Source of the DNA: Rathayibacter sp. VKM Ac-2857
Lineage (GTDB): Bacteria; Actinomycetota; Actinomycetes; Actinomycetales; Microbacteriaceae
DNA length: 64,000 bases
NCBI RefSeq assembly: GCF_013205025.1
Contig: NZ_JABMLE010000001.1
Span: 1,302,001-1,366,000, forward strand
Reading direction: 5' to 3'
The notes beneath the pieces were generated by a model. That model saw only the letters and a list, made by a program, of their open reading frames with translations. It was not told the origin of the DNA and did no database searches. The translations under genes and the position numbers were made by a program. Below are positions 57,053 through 64,000 of this stretch, piece by piece (within the stretch, counting starts at the first letter, position 1; each line of letters opens with the position of its first letter).

Positions 57053-57800
57053 CATGCTGGTCGAGTAGCCCCGCAGGGGCGTATCGAGCGGCGAAGCCGC
57101 TTCGCGTCTCGGTGGTGTGGGAAAGGACGCGGCGCCGCCGCGTCATGTTGGTCGAGTAGCCCCGCAGGGGCGTATCGAGACCCGCCACCACCAGCAGGGC
57201 GGGTCTGCGGACTCGCGTCCTGACGGTGGTGGATCTCGATACGCCCGCTCCGCGGGCTACTCGATCAGCATGGTTTTCCCATAGGTAGGCCTTCGGCGGC
57301 GGCGGTTCGCGGAGGCGCGGCCGTCCGAGGCTCTGAGTCGCCAACAGGCCGTTGGTGTTTTGCTGGGGACGCGGCAGCAGCCCTTCATGCTGGTCGAGTA
57401 GCCCCGCAGAGGCGTATCGAGCGGCGAAGCCGCTTCGCGTCTCGGTGGTGAGGGAAAGGACGCGGCTGCGCCGCGTCATGTTGGTCGAGTAGCCCCGCAG
57501 GGGCGTATCGAGACCCGCCGTCGCCAGCAGGACGGGTCTGCAGACTCAGCGTCCTGACGGTGGTGGATCTCGATACGCCCGCTCCGCGGGCTACTCGATC
57601 AGCATGACTTTCCCATACGGATGAGGTGATCTTTCCCAGGAGACCCGCCGTCATCAGCAGGGCGGGTCGGCAGACTCAGGATCTGACGGTGGTGGATCTC
57701 GATACGCCCGCTCCGCGGGCTACTCGATCAGCATGGGACGTCACCACCGCCGGTCCTCCCCGATCGATACGCCCGCTCCGCGGGCTACTCGATCAGCATG
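57053..57800. repeat. Palindromic repeat array F with 231-bp duplication
   Basis: This occupies most of the gene-free stretch 57010-57935. A block of about 231 bp (57053-57283) is repeated at 57386-57617. Each block has an inverted copy, a hairpin chain (GCGGCGAAGCCGC, then GACGCGGC with GCCGCGTC around a 3-base loop that differs between the blocks), and a composite element (57143-57271 and 57478-57606). A core plus direct copy without the first half lies at 57640-57735, and a further direct copy at about 57764-57800. The 102 bp between the blocks is unique sequence. Confidence 0.9.
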
Positions 57801-57935
57801 GACGTCCCGCCTACACCCCGGCCGCCCGCGGCGGATAGGGCTTCGGCCGCGGGGCGCCTCGGCACTACGGTGGGGCGTCGCACGCCGGTGCCCCCGCGCC
57901 TCCCGCGCACGCCGGCGCACGCAGAAGGAGCACGT

Positions 57936-58193
57936 ATGAGCATCGGAGCAGGGATCTTCCTCCTCGTCGTCGGCGCGATCCTCGCGTTCGCCGTGGACGT
58001 CCAGGTGGCCGGAGTCGACCTCAAGCTGGTCGGCTACATCCTGATGGCCGCCGGAGCCGTGGGCCTCGTCCTCGGCCTCGTCCTGATGACGCGGCGCCGC
58101 CAGGCCGTCTCGACCACCCGCTCGGCGGTCGACCCCGCCAGCGGTGAGCAGGTCACCCGCCGCACCAGCGAGGGCAACGGCCCCGTCGTCTGA
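57936..58193 (+). CDS. DUF6458 small membrane protein
   Basis: An 85-residue protein with two hydrophobic helices (GAGIFLLVVGAILAFAV and LVGYILMAAGAVGLVLGLVLM) and a basic cytosolic tail, RRRQAVSTTRSAVDPASGEQ. It matches the actinobacterial DUF6458 family in length and in the MSIGAGIFL start. Function is unknown. ATG 57936 follows AGAAGGAG. It ends in a strong bidirectional hairpin shared with the convergent 46-residue gene. The preceding 0.9 kb is occupied by palindromic repeats. Confidence 0.85.
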   Translation: MSIGAGIFLLVVGAILAFAVDVQVAGVDLKLVGYILMAAGAVGLVLGLVLMTRRRQAVSTTRSAVDPASGEQVTRRTSEGNGPVV

Positions 58194-58203
58194 CCGCGGA
58201 GAA

Positions 58204-58250
58204 CGAGAAGAGGGGCGTCACCGGCATCACCGGTGGCGCCCCTCTTCTCG
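58204..58250. terminator. Bidirectional hairpin between convergent genes
   Basis: Two 21-base arms (58204-58224 and 58230-58250) pair with only one G-T pair among them around a 5-base loop. The outer part contains AGAAGAGGGGC on one side and GCCCCTCTTCT on the other, so either strand ends in a short T-containing run. It lies 10 bp after the DUF6458 stop and 21 bp after that of the small acidic gene. Confidence 0.85.
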
Positions 58251-58271
58251 TCGCCGGGCGTGCCGCGGCGA

Positions 58272-58412
58272 CTACTCGTCGTCCGGCTCGCCGCCCGAGA
58301 CGGTGTCCGTGTCGCCGCCGCCGCTGGAGGTGTCGGTGCCGGTGCCGTCGGGGAGGTCCTCGGTCTTCTCGGCCTTCTCGTCCTCGGTGCCGTTGCTGCT
58401 GTCGCTGCTCAT
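58272..58412 (-). CDS. Very small acidic hypothetical protein (46 aa)
   Basis: A 46-residue protein, MSSDSSNGTEDEKAEKTEDL at its start, composed mainly of Asp, Glu, Ser, Thr and Gly; it is probably disordered. It is below the size that gene callers usually trust. The evidence that it is real is an AAGGGAGAG ribosome site 7 bp before the ATG, a TAG stop followed by a strong terminator hairpin, and its similarity in composition to other small acidic proteins of the window. Function unknown. Confidence 0.6.
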   Translation of the reverse strand: MSSDSSNGTEDEKAEKTEDLPDGTGTDTSSGGGDTDTVSGGEPDDE

Positions 58413-58611
58413 CGCCGCTCTCCCTTCGCCCGGCGCTCTGCCGGAACGCCCACTCTCCTCCGCGCCGGCCGCAGCGCACCAGGGGGTGGCGGCGAGGGGC
58501 CGGACGGGGGCACGATGCGCCGACGCCTCCGCACAATCCCCAGCGGCGCACCCCGCCCGTCCGGTTGACTGGGGGCGCTCCGCCGACCGACGGCGGCACT
58601 CTGGAGGAGAC

Positions 58612-59502
58612 ATGGCGAACCACCGATTCGAGCTGCGGTCCGGACGCGGGATCGGCGTCTCCGCCGCCGGCGACCCGATCGCCGACCGGCTGGTCGTGTT
58701 CTGCCACCCCACTCCGGGCGCGGGCGGCTTCGATCCCGACCCCCTGGTCACCGGCCCCTGGGGGCTGCACCTGCTGATCCTCGACCGCCCCGGCTACGGC
58801 GCCTCCGACCCCGTCGACGCGAGGCACGGCCGCGTGCAGGACCGCGCCGACGACCTCGCCGAGTACCTGCGCCGCTCCGAGCGCACCGCCCGCGACGTCG
58901 ACGGCGCCCGCTTCGGCAGCGTCGGCGTGGTCGGCTGGGGCTCCGGAGGCGTCTTCGCGCTCTCGCTCGCCGCGCGGCACCCGGACCTCGTCGACCGCAT
59001 CGCGATCGTCGGCACCCCCGCTCCCCCGCAGGCCGGCGCGCTCGTGCACGCCACGACGGCGTGGGAGCGGCGCCAGACCCTGCCCGGCGAGGACGCCGCG
59101 GGGATCGCCGCCACGCTCCCCGAGGACGCGCCCGGACTCGAGTCCCTCGGCGTCGACCCCGACGACCCGGTGCTCGCGAGCCACGGCGGCCTCCGCAACC
59201 GGCTCGAGCGGATGCTCGGCGAGGGCTGGCGCCAGGGCCCCGGCGGCGCCGCGACCGATCTCGTCGCGCTCCGCGACGGCTCCTGGGCCGACGAGCTCGA
59301 CCGGGTCACCGCCGAGGTGCTGATCGTGAACGGCGACGCGGATCCGGTCGCCGGCTCGGAGGACGCGCGCTGGTTCCGCTCGCGGCTCGCCGACGCGCGC
59401 TCCGCGACCGTCGACGGCACGGGCCGGCTGGCGCTGGTGCGCGAGTGGCGCCGGATTCTCGACCACGTCGCTCCGCTCGAGCGCGGCGCGGAGGGACGAT
59501 GA
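58612..59502 (+). CDS. Alpha/beta-hydrolase-fold protein with altered catalytic residues
   Basis: A 296-residue protein with the alpha/beta hydrolase fold: LVVFCHPTPGAGGF (oxyanion region), LILDRPGYGASDP, and a late VLIVNGDADPVAG with Asp. The nucleophile elbow, normally GWS-x-G-G, reads GWGSGG (residues 108-113), so Gly110 takes the Ser position and Ser111 is shifted by one. The catalytic His position in the final block is Arg272 (GTGRLAL). It is probably not a classical hydrolase. ATG 58612 follows GGAGGAG. Its stop overlaps the DoxX gene as ATGA, so both may serve one membrane-linked role. Confidence 0.8.
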   Translation: MANHRFELRSGRGIGVSAAGDPIADRLVVFCHPTPGAGGFDPDPLVTGPWGLHLLILDRPGYGASDPVDARHGRVQDRADDLAEYLRRSERTARDVDGARFGSVGVVGWGSGGVFALSLAARHPDLVDRIAIVGTPAPPQAGALVHATTAWERRQTLPGEDAAGIAATLPEDAPGLESLGVDPDDPVLASHGGLRNRLERMLGEGWRQGPGGAATDLVALRDGSWADELDRVTAEVLIVNGDADPVAGSEDARWFRSRLADARSATVDGTGRLALVREWRRILDHVAPLERGAEGR

Positions 59503-59894
59503 GCCGCCGCAGCCGCCGCCGGAGCGGTGTCGGCCTCGGCGCCGGACCGCTCGCGCTCGTCGGCGCGATGGCGGTCTCCGGAGTGATCCACCTCGCGCGC
59601 CCCGCCGTGTTCGAGCGCGCCGTCCCGCGCGCGATGCCCGGCCCGGTCCGCGGCTGGGTGCTCGTCTCGGGGGTCGCCGAGCTCGCCTGCGCCGCCGCGA
59701 CGCTCTGGCCGCCGACCCGCGCCGCCGGCGGAGTCGCCTCCGCCGCCCTGATGGCCGGGGTCTTCCCTGCCAACGTGCAGATGGCGCTCGACGCCCGCCG
59801 CCCGCGGACCCGCGCGATCACGCTGCTGCGCCTGCCGCTGCAGATCCCGCTGGTGCTCTGGGGCCTGCAGGCCGCCCGCTCGACCCCGCGCTGA
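59499..59894 (+). CDS. DoxX-like membrane protein
   Basis: A 131-residue protein with a basic N-terminus (MSRRSRRRSG) and four hydrophobic helices in the DoxX layout; SGVIHLARPAVFERAVPRAMPGP and GVAELACAAATLWPPTR are typical. DoxX-family proteins are associated with redox or oxidative stress, but no activity is set for this branch. ATG 59499 overlaps the stop of the hydrolase-like gene as ATGA, so the two are translated together. The end lies 64 bp before a small acidic gene. Confidence 0.83.
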   Translation: MSRRSRRRSGVGLGAGPLALVGAMAVSGVIHLARPAVFERAVPRAMPGPVRGWVLVSGVAELACAAATLWPPTRAAGGVASAALMAGVFPANVQMALDARRPRTRAITLLRLPLQIPLVLWGLQAARSTPR

Positions 59895-59958
59895 AAGCGA
59901 CCGCGGAGGCCGACGCAACCCCGAGCGGTGCTCGGGAGCGCGCTGCTACCGTCCAGGC

Positions 59959-60177
59959 ATGAGCGACCAGAAGGCGGATGATCGCCGAGACCAGCTGACC
60001 AGCGCACCGAAGGCGACGGAGGCCGACGCGGCCCCGCGCATCGACGTGACGACCACCCCCGCGGGCGACACCCGCATCGACATCCGCGACGACGCCGCCG
60101 TGCGCCCGGGCCGCGTCGACGCCGACGGCGAGGAGCTCGCCGAGGACGGGCTGGACGAGGACGGCGCCGATGTCTGA
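59959..60177 (+). CDS. Small acidic hypothetical protein upstream of the lipid kinase
   Basis: A 72-residue hydrophilic protein, strongly acidic at its C-terminal end (DGEELAEDGLDEDGAD), with no membrane segment. I recognise no family. It is supported by its 8-bp overlap with the following kinase gene, which suggests translational coupling. The ATG lies 64 bp after the DoxX gene; the ribosome site is weak. It may be a small partner of the kinase, but this is only inferred from position. Confidence 0.6.
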   Translation: MSDQKADDRRDQLTSAPKATEADAAPRIDVTTTPAGDTRIDIRDDAAVRPGRVDADGEELAEDGLDEDGADV

Positions 60178-61138
60178 GCTCAAGCGCGCCGCGATCGTCT
60201 ACAACCCCGTCAAGGTCGACCTCGAGGCCGTGCAGGCCGCCGTCGCCCGCGCCCAGGAGGCCGCCGGCTGGGACGAGACCCTCTGGTTCGAGACCTCCGT
60301 CGAGGACCCGGGAGCCGGCCAGACCAGGGAGGCGCTCGAGGCGGGCGTCGACACGGTGATCGCCGCCGGCGGCGACGGCACGGTCCGGGTCGTGGCGGAG
60401 GCGCTGCTGGGCTCGAAGTCCTCGCTCGCGCTGCTGCCCTCGGGCACCGGCAACCTGCTCGCCCGCAATCTGAACCTCACCCTCGACGACGTCGACAACG
60501 CGCTGACCGTCGCCTTCTCGGGCCAGGACCGCCCGATCGACATCGGCATGATCGACATCGAGACCGCCGAGGGCCGCGACCGCAAGGCCTACGTCGTGAT
60601 GGCGGGCCTGGGCATCGACGCGAAGATGCTCGCGAACACCGACGACGACCTGAAGAAGCGCGCGGGCTGGCTCGCCTACGTCGACGCACTGCGCAAGGCC
60701 CTGCTGGACAAGAACCAGCTCGAGTTCCGCTACTCCCTCGACGGCGCGAAGAACCGCAAGGTGCGCGCGCACACGATCATCGTGGGCAACTGCGGCGCCC
60801 TGCCGGCGAACATCCTGCTGCTGCCGGACGCCGCGGTCGACGACGGCGAGTTCGACATCGTGCTGCTGCGCCCCGAGGGCTTCTTCGGCTGGGCGCAGAT
60901 CATCTTCAAGGTGGTCTGGGAGAACGGCGTGCTGCGCCGCAGCGGTGCCGTCGGCAAGAAGCTGATGGGCCTGACCAAGGAGGTCTCGGCGCTGCGCTAC
61001 GTCAAGGGCCGCGAGCTCGTCGTGCGCCTGGAGAAGCCGCAGGAGATCGAGCTGGACGGCGACCCGTTCGGGACCACCTCGGCGTTCCGCACCTGGATCG
61101 AGCCGGGCGGACTGACCGTCCGGGTGCCGGCCGCCTGA
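60170..61138 (+). CDS. Diacylglycerol/sphingosine-kinase-family lipid kinase
   Basis: A 322-residue kinase of the DAGK catalytic family. The nucleotide-binding loop is AAGGDGTVRVVAEAL (GGDGT at residues 67-71), preceded by the start VYNPVKVD and followed by LPSGTGNLLARNL. The second domain has GLGIDAKML and, late, DGEFDIVLLRPEG. It should phosphorylate a lipid such as diacylglycerol at the membrane face, feeding phospholipid recycling. The ATG overlaps the small acidic gene by 8 bp. Its stop lies inside a 19-bp direct repeat (61127-61145 and 61167-61185), and a hairpin follows. Confidence 0.9.
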   Translation: MSELKRAAIVYNPVKVDLEAVQAAVARAQEAAGWDETLWFETSVEDPGAGQTREALEAGVDTVIAAGGDGTVRVVAEALLGSKSSLALLPSGTGNLLARNLNLTLDDVDNALTVAFSGQDRPIDIGMIDIETAEGRDRKAYVVMAGLGIDAKMLANTDDDLKKRAGWLAYVDALRKALLDKNQLEFRYSLDGAKNRKVRAHTIIVGNCGALPANILLLPDAAVDDGEFDIVLLRPEGFFGWAQIIFKVVWENGVLRRSGAVGKKLMGLTKEVSALRYVKGRELVVRLEKPQEIELDGDPFGTTSAFRTWIEPGGLTVRVPAA

Positions 61139-61205
61139 CAGGGCGGTCGGGACGAACGAGCGCTGACCGGCCGCCTGACAGGGCGTCGCGACGGATGAGC
61201 GGGGA

Positions 61206-61232
61206 CCCGCCGCCTGATCGGAAGGCGGCGGG
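61206..61232 (+). terminator. Hairpin after the lipid kinase gene
   Basis: CCCGCCGCCT (61206-61215) pairs with AGGCGGCGGG (61223-61232) around a 7-base loop, 68 bp after the stop. There is no T run. It separates the kinase from the AI-2E gene downstream. Confidence 0.6.
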
Positions 61233-61516
61233 CACCGGCGAGCGCTGGTGCGGCGCGAGTTCGGGTCACGCACCCCATGCGCTTGCATGGACACGGCGAC
61301 CCTAGTGCGGATTCCGTCGTGAAAGCAATGGATACCGTTCCCGGAGGCGCCGATCCGGCGTCGAGCAGGTGATTCTGCTCAGTGATCCGTGCCGGACGCA
61401 ACGGATTCCGCATCCCGCGCGCGATCCGGCCGTCGCGGGTCCGACCCGCCACCGGGGCGTCTCCGCGCCCGTCAAGCGGGAGAACCGGGCTCCGTCGCTC
61501 CAGTACCGTTCCCCCC
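61233..61516. other. Gene-free leader region before the second AI-2E gene
   Basis: No convincing gene is present here. A 16-bp palindrome, CCATGC-gctt-GCATGG, lies at 61275-61290. The stretch that follows is less GC-rich than its surroundings and could hold a promoter. Just before the AI-2E start, TACCGT (61504-61509) sits about 7 bp from the ATG, consistent with a leaderless transcript because no ribosome site is visible. Confidence 0.45.
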
Positions 61517-62656
61517 ATGGGCTTCTTCGACCGCACCGACCCCCCGGCCACTCCCCCGGCCGCTCCCCCCGCCGAGCGGCGGCCGACGGTCTGGAGCGAC
61601 GGACTCGGGCGCTTCGCCTTCCGCTGCCTCCAGGCGCTCATCGTCCTGGGACTCGCCGCGGTCCTCGTCCTGGCGATGACCCAGCTCACGCTGGTGATCA
61701 TCCCGGTGCTGATCGCGATCATCCTCGCCTCGGCCATCCACCCGGTCCTCGCCTGGATGCGCCGCAAGGGCGTGCCCTCGATCCTGGCGACCTGGATCGC
61801 CCTGATCGGCCTCCTCGCGATCCTCGGCGCCATCGGCTGGCTGATCACCGTCGCCGTCCGCAACCAGTGGGACGAGCTGGTCAGCAGCGCCTCCGACGGC
61901 ATCGCCTCGCTGCAGGACTACGTGCAGCACCTGCCGTTCCAGATCGACGAGCAGCAGATCGAGGACGCCCGCCAGACGGTGGTCGACTTCCTCACCTCGA
62001 GCTCCTTCGGCTCCGGCGCCCTCGCCGGCGCGGCCGCCGCCGCCAACTTCGTCACCGGCCTGGTGCTGATGATCGTCGTCCTCTTCTTCTTCATGAAGGA
62101 CGGCCCGAAGATCTGGGAGTTCCTGCTCCGCCCCTTCACCGGCTCGAGCTACGACCGCGCCAAGCGCGTCGGCGGCAAGACGGTCGACGTCCTCGGCGGC
62201 TACATCCGCGGCACGGCGACCGTCGCTGCGGTCGACGCGATCGGCATCGGCGTCGCCCTGGCGATCCTGCAGGTGCCGCTGGCCCTCCCGCTCGCGGTGA
62301 TCGTCTTCCTCACCGCCTTCATCCCGATCGTCGGAGCGACGGCCGCCGGCATCCTCGCCGCCCTCGTCGCGCTGGTGGCGAACGGCCCTGTGGCCGCGCT
62401 GATCGTGATCATCGTCGTCATCGCGGTCAACCAGCTCGAGGGCAACTTCCTCCAGCCGGTCGTGATGGCCCGCTCGCTCAAGCTGCACCCGCTGATCGTG
62501 CTGATCGCGCTGACCATCGGCACCGTGCTCGCCGGCATCGTCGGCGCCGTCCTCGCCGTGCCGATCGCCGCGGTCGCCTGGGGCATCGTCTCGGTCTGGA
62601 ACGGCCCCGACCGCCCGGCCGAGCCGGCCCGGCAGAAGCGCGACGAGAGCGTCTGA
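61517..62656 (+). CDS. AI-2E family transporter (paralogue 2)
   Basis: A 379-residue membrane protein with about eight helices. The hallmarks are TLVIIPVLIAIILASAIHPVL, a soluble middle with QLPFQ-like helical stretches, GKTVDVLGGYIRGTATVAAVDAIGIGVAL, FIPIVGATAAGILAALVAL and NQLEGNFLQPVVMARSLKLHP. It is a clear paralogue of the protein at 33464. The N-terminus has a short Pro/Ala run (ATPPAAPPAE). The start ATG 61517 has no ribosome site and is probably leaderless. It converges with the NarL-type regulator, the stops being 40 bp apart. Substrate unknown. Confidence 0.9.
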   Translation: MGFFDRTDPPATPPAAPPAERRPTVWSDGLGRFAFRCLQALIVLGLAAVLVLAMTQLTLVIIPVLIAIILASAIHPVLAWMRRKGVPSILATWIALIGLLAILGAIGWLITVAVRNQWDELVSSASDGIASLQDYVQHLPFQIDEQQIEDARQTVVDFLTSSSFGSGALAGAAAAANFVTGLVLMIVVLFFFMKDGPKIWEFLLRPFTGSSYDRAKRVGGKTVDVLGGYIRGTATVAAVDAIGIGVALAILQVPLALPLAVIVFLTAFIPIVGATAAGILAALVALVANGPVAALIVIIVVIAVNQLEGNFLQPVVMARSLKLHPLIVLIALTIGTVLAGIVGAVLAVPIAAVAWGIVSVWNGPDRPAEPARQKRDESV

Positions 62657-62696
62657 CCCGCTCGGATCGCCACGACGGGACCGTCGGGCCGCACCC

Positions 62697-63365
62697 CTAG
62701 GGCGTGCGCCCGATGATCCCGTCGCGCAGCGCCTGGCGCCGCAGCGCGATCTTCGTGCTCACGCCGACGCCCTCGGCGCGGTACTTCGCCCGGGCGTTGC
62801 GGAGCGAGCTGCGCGCCGCGTCCTGGGTGATCCCGAGCTCGGTCGCGACCTGCTTGAGCGAGAGGCCCTCGACGAAGAGGCCGACGATCCGGCGCTCGCG
62901 GGCCGTCAGCGGTCCCGCGCCGCCGCCGCCGAGCAGCGCCCGGGTCTGCGGGGTGAGGAAGCACTCGCCGCGCGCCGCGGTGCGGATCGCCTCGAGGATG
63001 ACCTCGGTCCGCTCGCTCTTCACTAGATAGCCGCGTGCTCCCGCCTCCAAGGCCCCCGCGACGGTCTCCGGCTGCGAGTGCGTGCTGATGATGATCGTCG
63101 CCGCTCCCGAGGCGGTGATGGTGCGGATCTTCATCGCGAGGTCGAGGTCGTCGCCGAGGTCGATGTCCAGCAGCACGACGTCGGTCGGGAAGCGCGGGTG
63201 CGCCAGCAGCGCGGTCCAGCTCGGGGCGGTCGCGACGACGCGGATGTCGGAGCCGGAGCGGTTGATCCACTCGGTGAGGGCGCTGAGCAGGATCGGGTGG
63301 TCGTCGAGGATGGCGAGGGCGATCCCGGGGGCCCCGCTCGCCGTCACGGGATCGGGCGCACTCAT
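62697..63365 (-). CDS. NarL/LuxR-family response regulator
   Basis: A 222-residue two-domain regulator. The receiver domain has the phospho-Asp in VVLLDIDLG, the Thr/Ser-type switch at IIISTHSQ and the Lys in GYLVKSERTE. The C-terminal LuxR-type HTH reads LTARERRIVGLFVEGLSLKQVATELGITQDAARSSLRNARAKY. The linker contains a Gly run (LLGGGGAG). ATG 63365 overlaps the stop of the upstream sensor gene as ATGA; upstream in-frame residues belong to the sensor overlap. It should regulate transcription when phosphorylated by its partner. Confidence 0.9.
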   Translation of the reverse strand: MSAPDPVTASGAPGIALAILDDHPILLSALTEWINRSGSDIRVVATAPSWTALLAHPRFPTDVVLLDIDLGDDLDLAMKIRTITASGAATIIISTHSQPETVAGALEAGARGYLVKSERTEVILEAIRTAARGECFLTPQTRALLGGGGAGPLTARERRIVGLFVEGLSLKQVATELGITQDAARSSLRNARAKYRAEGVGVSTKIALRRQALRDGIIGRTP

Positions 63366-64000
63366 GCCGGCCTCCCCGGCGGGCGGTGGTCCAGCTCGAT
63401 CGTCGTGCCCGTCCCCTCCGGCGAGGCCCGATGCGCGCCGATCTCGCCGAGGATCCCCCACACCGAGGGATCGAGGTCGCGCGGGCGCAGACCCGGCGCG
63501 CGGAGGACGATCCGCACGGGTGCCGCCGCGTCCTCGCTCTGCGCGAGCAGCAGCTCGATCGGCGGGCGACCGGCGCCCGCCTGCGTCGTCAGCAGCCAGA
63601 GGACCGAGAGCAGGCGCGAGCGGTCGGGCGGAGCGAGCGCGGCGGCCACCCCGCGCGGGTCGCGGACGAGGACCGACCCGGCCAGCAGCGCCGACTCCTC
63701 CACTGCGATCTGCAGCCAGGTGCGGTCGTGGCTGCGCGCCAGCACCTCCCGCAGCCGGTCGCCGAGCAGCCGGGCGCGCTCGCCGAGATCGGCGTCGGGG
63801 ACGGTGTCGCGGGCGACGACCTCCTCGAGCAGCTCCGCGATCTCCGCGTCGACGCGGGCGAGCTCCGCGGCGGCGAGGCTGCCCGGACCCGTGCCCGGTC
63901 CGTCCACCACGCTGTCGGCCAGCGTGCGGTCGAGCCCGCGGTGCACGTGGCGGTCGAGTGCGGTGAGCAGGGCCGCGTAGACCGCCACCGGCGCGGTCGA
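63362..64000 (-). CDS. Sensor protein of a NarL-type system, C-terminal part
   Basis: This is the 3' portion of a gene that continues past the right edge; 212 codons are visible on the minus strand. It contains a helical stretch (AAAELARVDAEIAELLEEVVARDTVPDADL) and a region where a HisKA_3-type kinase would have its ATPase domain. That region keeps the end TGTTIELDHRP but the usual N-box and DxGxG motifs are not apparent. The stop overlaps the regulator start as ATGA. The gene may encode an atypical or degenerate sensor; a full view needs the missing N-terminal part. No start codon is assigned. Confidence 0.65.
   Translation of the reverse strand, partial: STAPVAVYAALLTALDRHVHRGLDRTLADSVVDGPGTGPGSLAAAELARVDAEIAELLEEVVARDTVPDADLGERARLLGDRLREVLARSHDRTWLQIAVEESALLAGSVLVRDPRGVAAALAPPDRSRLLSVLWLLTTQAGAGRPPIELLLAQSEDAAAPVRIVLRAPGLRPRDLDPSVWGILGEIGAHRASPEGTGTTIELDHRPPGRPA

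Noticed and set aside
57045-57800. Short open frames encoding peptides such as DTPAPRATRSAW
   Set aside because: They are translations of the palindromic elements, recur in every cluster, and lack ribosome sites and conserved starts.

Overview
The window comes from a high-GC actinobacterium, most likely a member of the Microbacteriaceae and plausibly a Rathayibacter-like genus. The basis is inference: strongly GC-biased third codon positions, frequent GTG starts with 4-bp ATGA/GTGA gene overlaps, a C50 carotenoid cluster in the order crtE-crtB-crtI-crtYe-crtYf-crtEb, DtxR/IdeR-type iron boxes, DUF222/HNH and DUF6458 proteins, and many dispersed palindromic repeats. It looks chromosomal. I see no prophage, plasmid functions, insertion sequence, rRNA or CRISPR array.

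Layout. 1-6.3 kb: the end of an MFS transporter, then a complete C50 carotenoid operon on the minus strand in which phytoene synthase and phytoene desaturase form one fused protein, with idi divergent. 6.3-13 kb: dcd, tRNA-Gly(CCC), a LacI/SGNH-hydrolase/sugar-binding-protein locus, DinB, and two hydrolase-like proteins that have lost catalytic residues. 13-20.6 kb: DUF4383 protein, a Met/His-tailed membrane protein, heme oxygenase behind an iron box, a PIF1-like helicase, an ABC-2 exporter, a CopD/CtaG-like protein and HU. 20.8-31.8 kb: a GH13 enzyme; a tight three-gene operon of GCS2/ATP-grasp ligase, asparagine-synthase-like amidotransferase and S9 peptidase; and a coupled Na+/H+ antiporter and MauE-thioredoxin pair. 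31.9-41.3 kb: a DAO oxidoreductase, AI-2E transporter, RlmA-like methyltransferase, DUF222/HNH protein flanked by repeats, FeS-type photolyase, serine hydrolase and AraC regulator. 41.5-45.7 kb: an iron-box-controlled siderophore ABC importer with a fused double permease. 45.7-56.5 kb: APC permease; a two-component system with a PepSY protein, whose response regulator seems to begin at ATC; a Ser/Thr kinase coupled to a lipoprotein; SRAP; an EamA/LysR pair; an EEP hydrolase. 56.6-64 kb: a PPOX protein, a 0.75-kb palindrome array, DUF6458 protein, a pseudo-hydrolase with DoxX, a lipid kinase, a second AI-2E transporter and a NarL-type system cut by the window edge.

Themes. Light and oxidative stress is represented by C50 carotenoids, the photolyase and SRAP, and iron handling by two iron boxes, heme oxygenase and the siderophore importer. 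The best candidate for an undescribed system is the ligase-amidotransferase-peptidase operon (22.9-29.1 kb), which resembles the trio that makes the osmolyte N-acetylglutaminylglutamine amide but uses a different ligase and peptidase. Other notable features are a roughly 130-bp MITE-like composite palindrome in several intergenic regions, short in-frame 15/18-bp repeats at protein termini, and three hydrolase-fold proteins with dismantled active sites.
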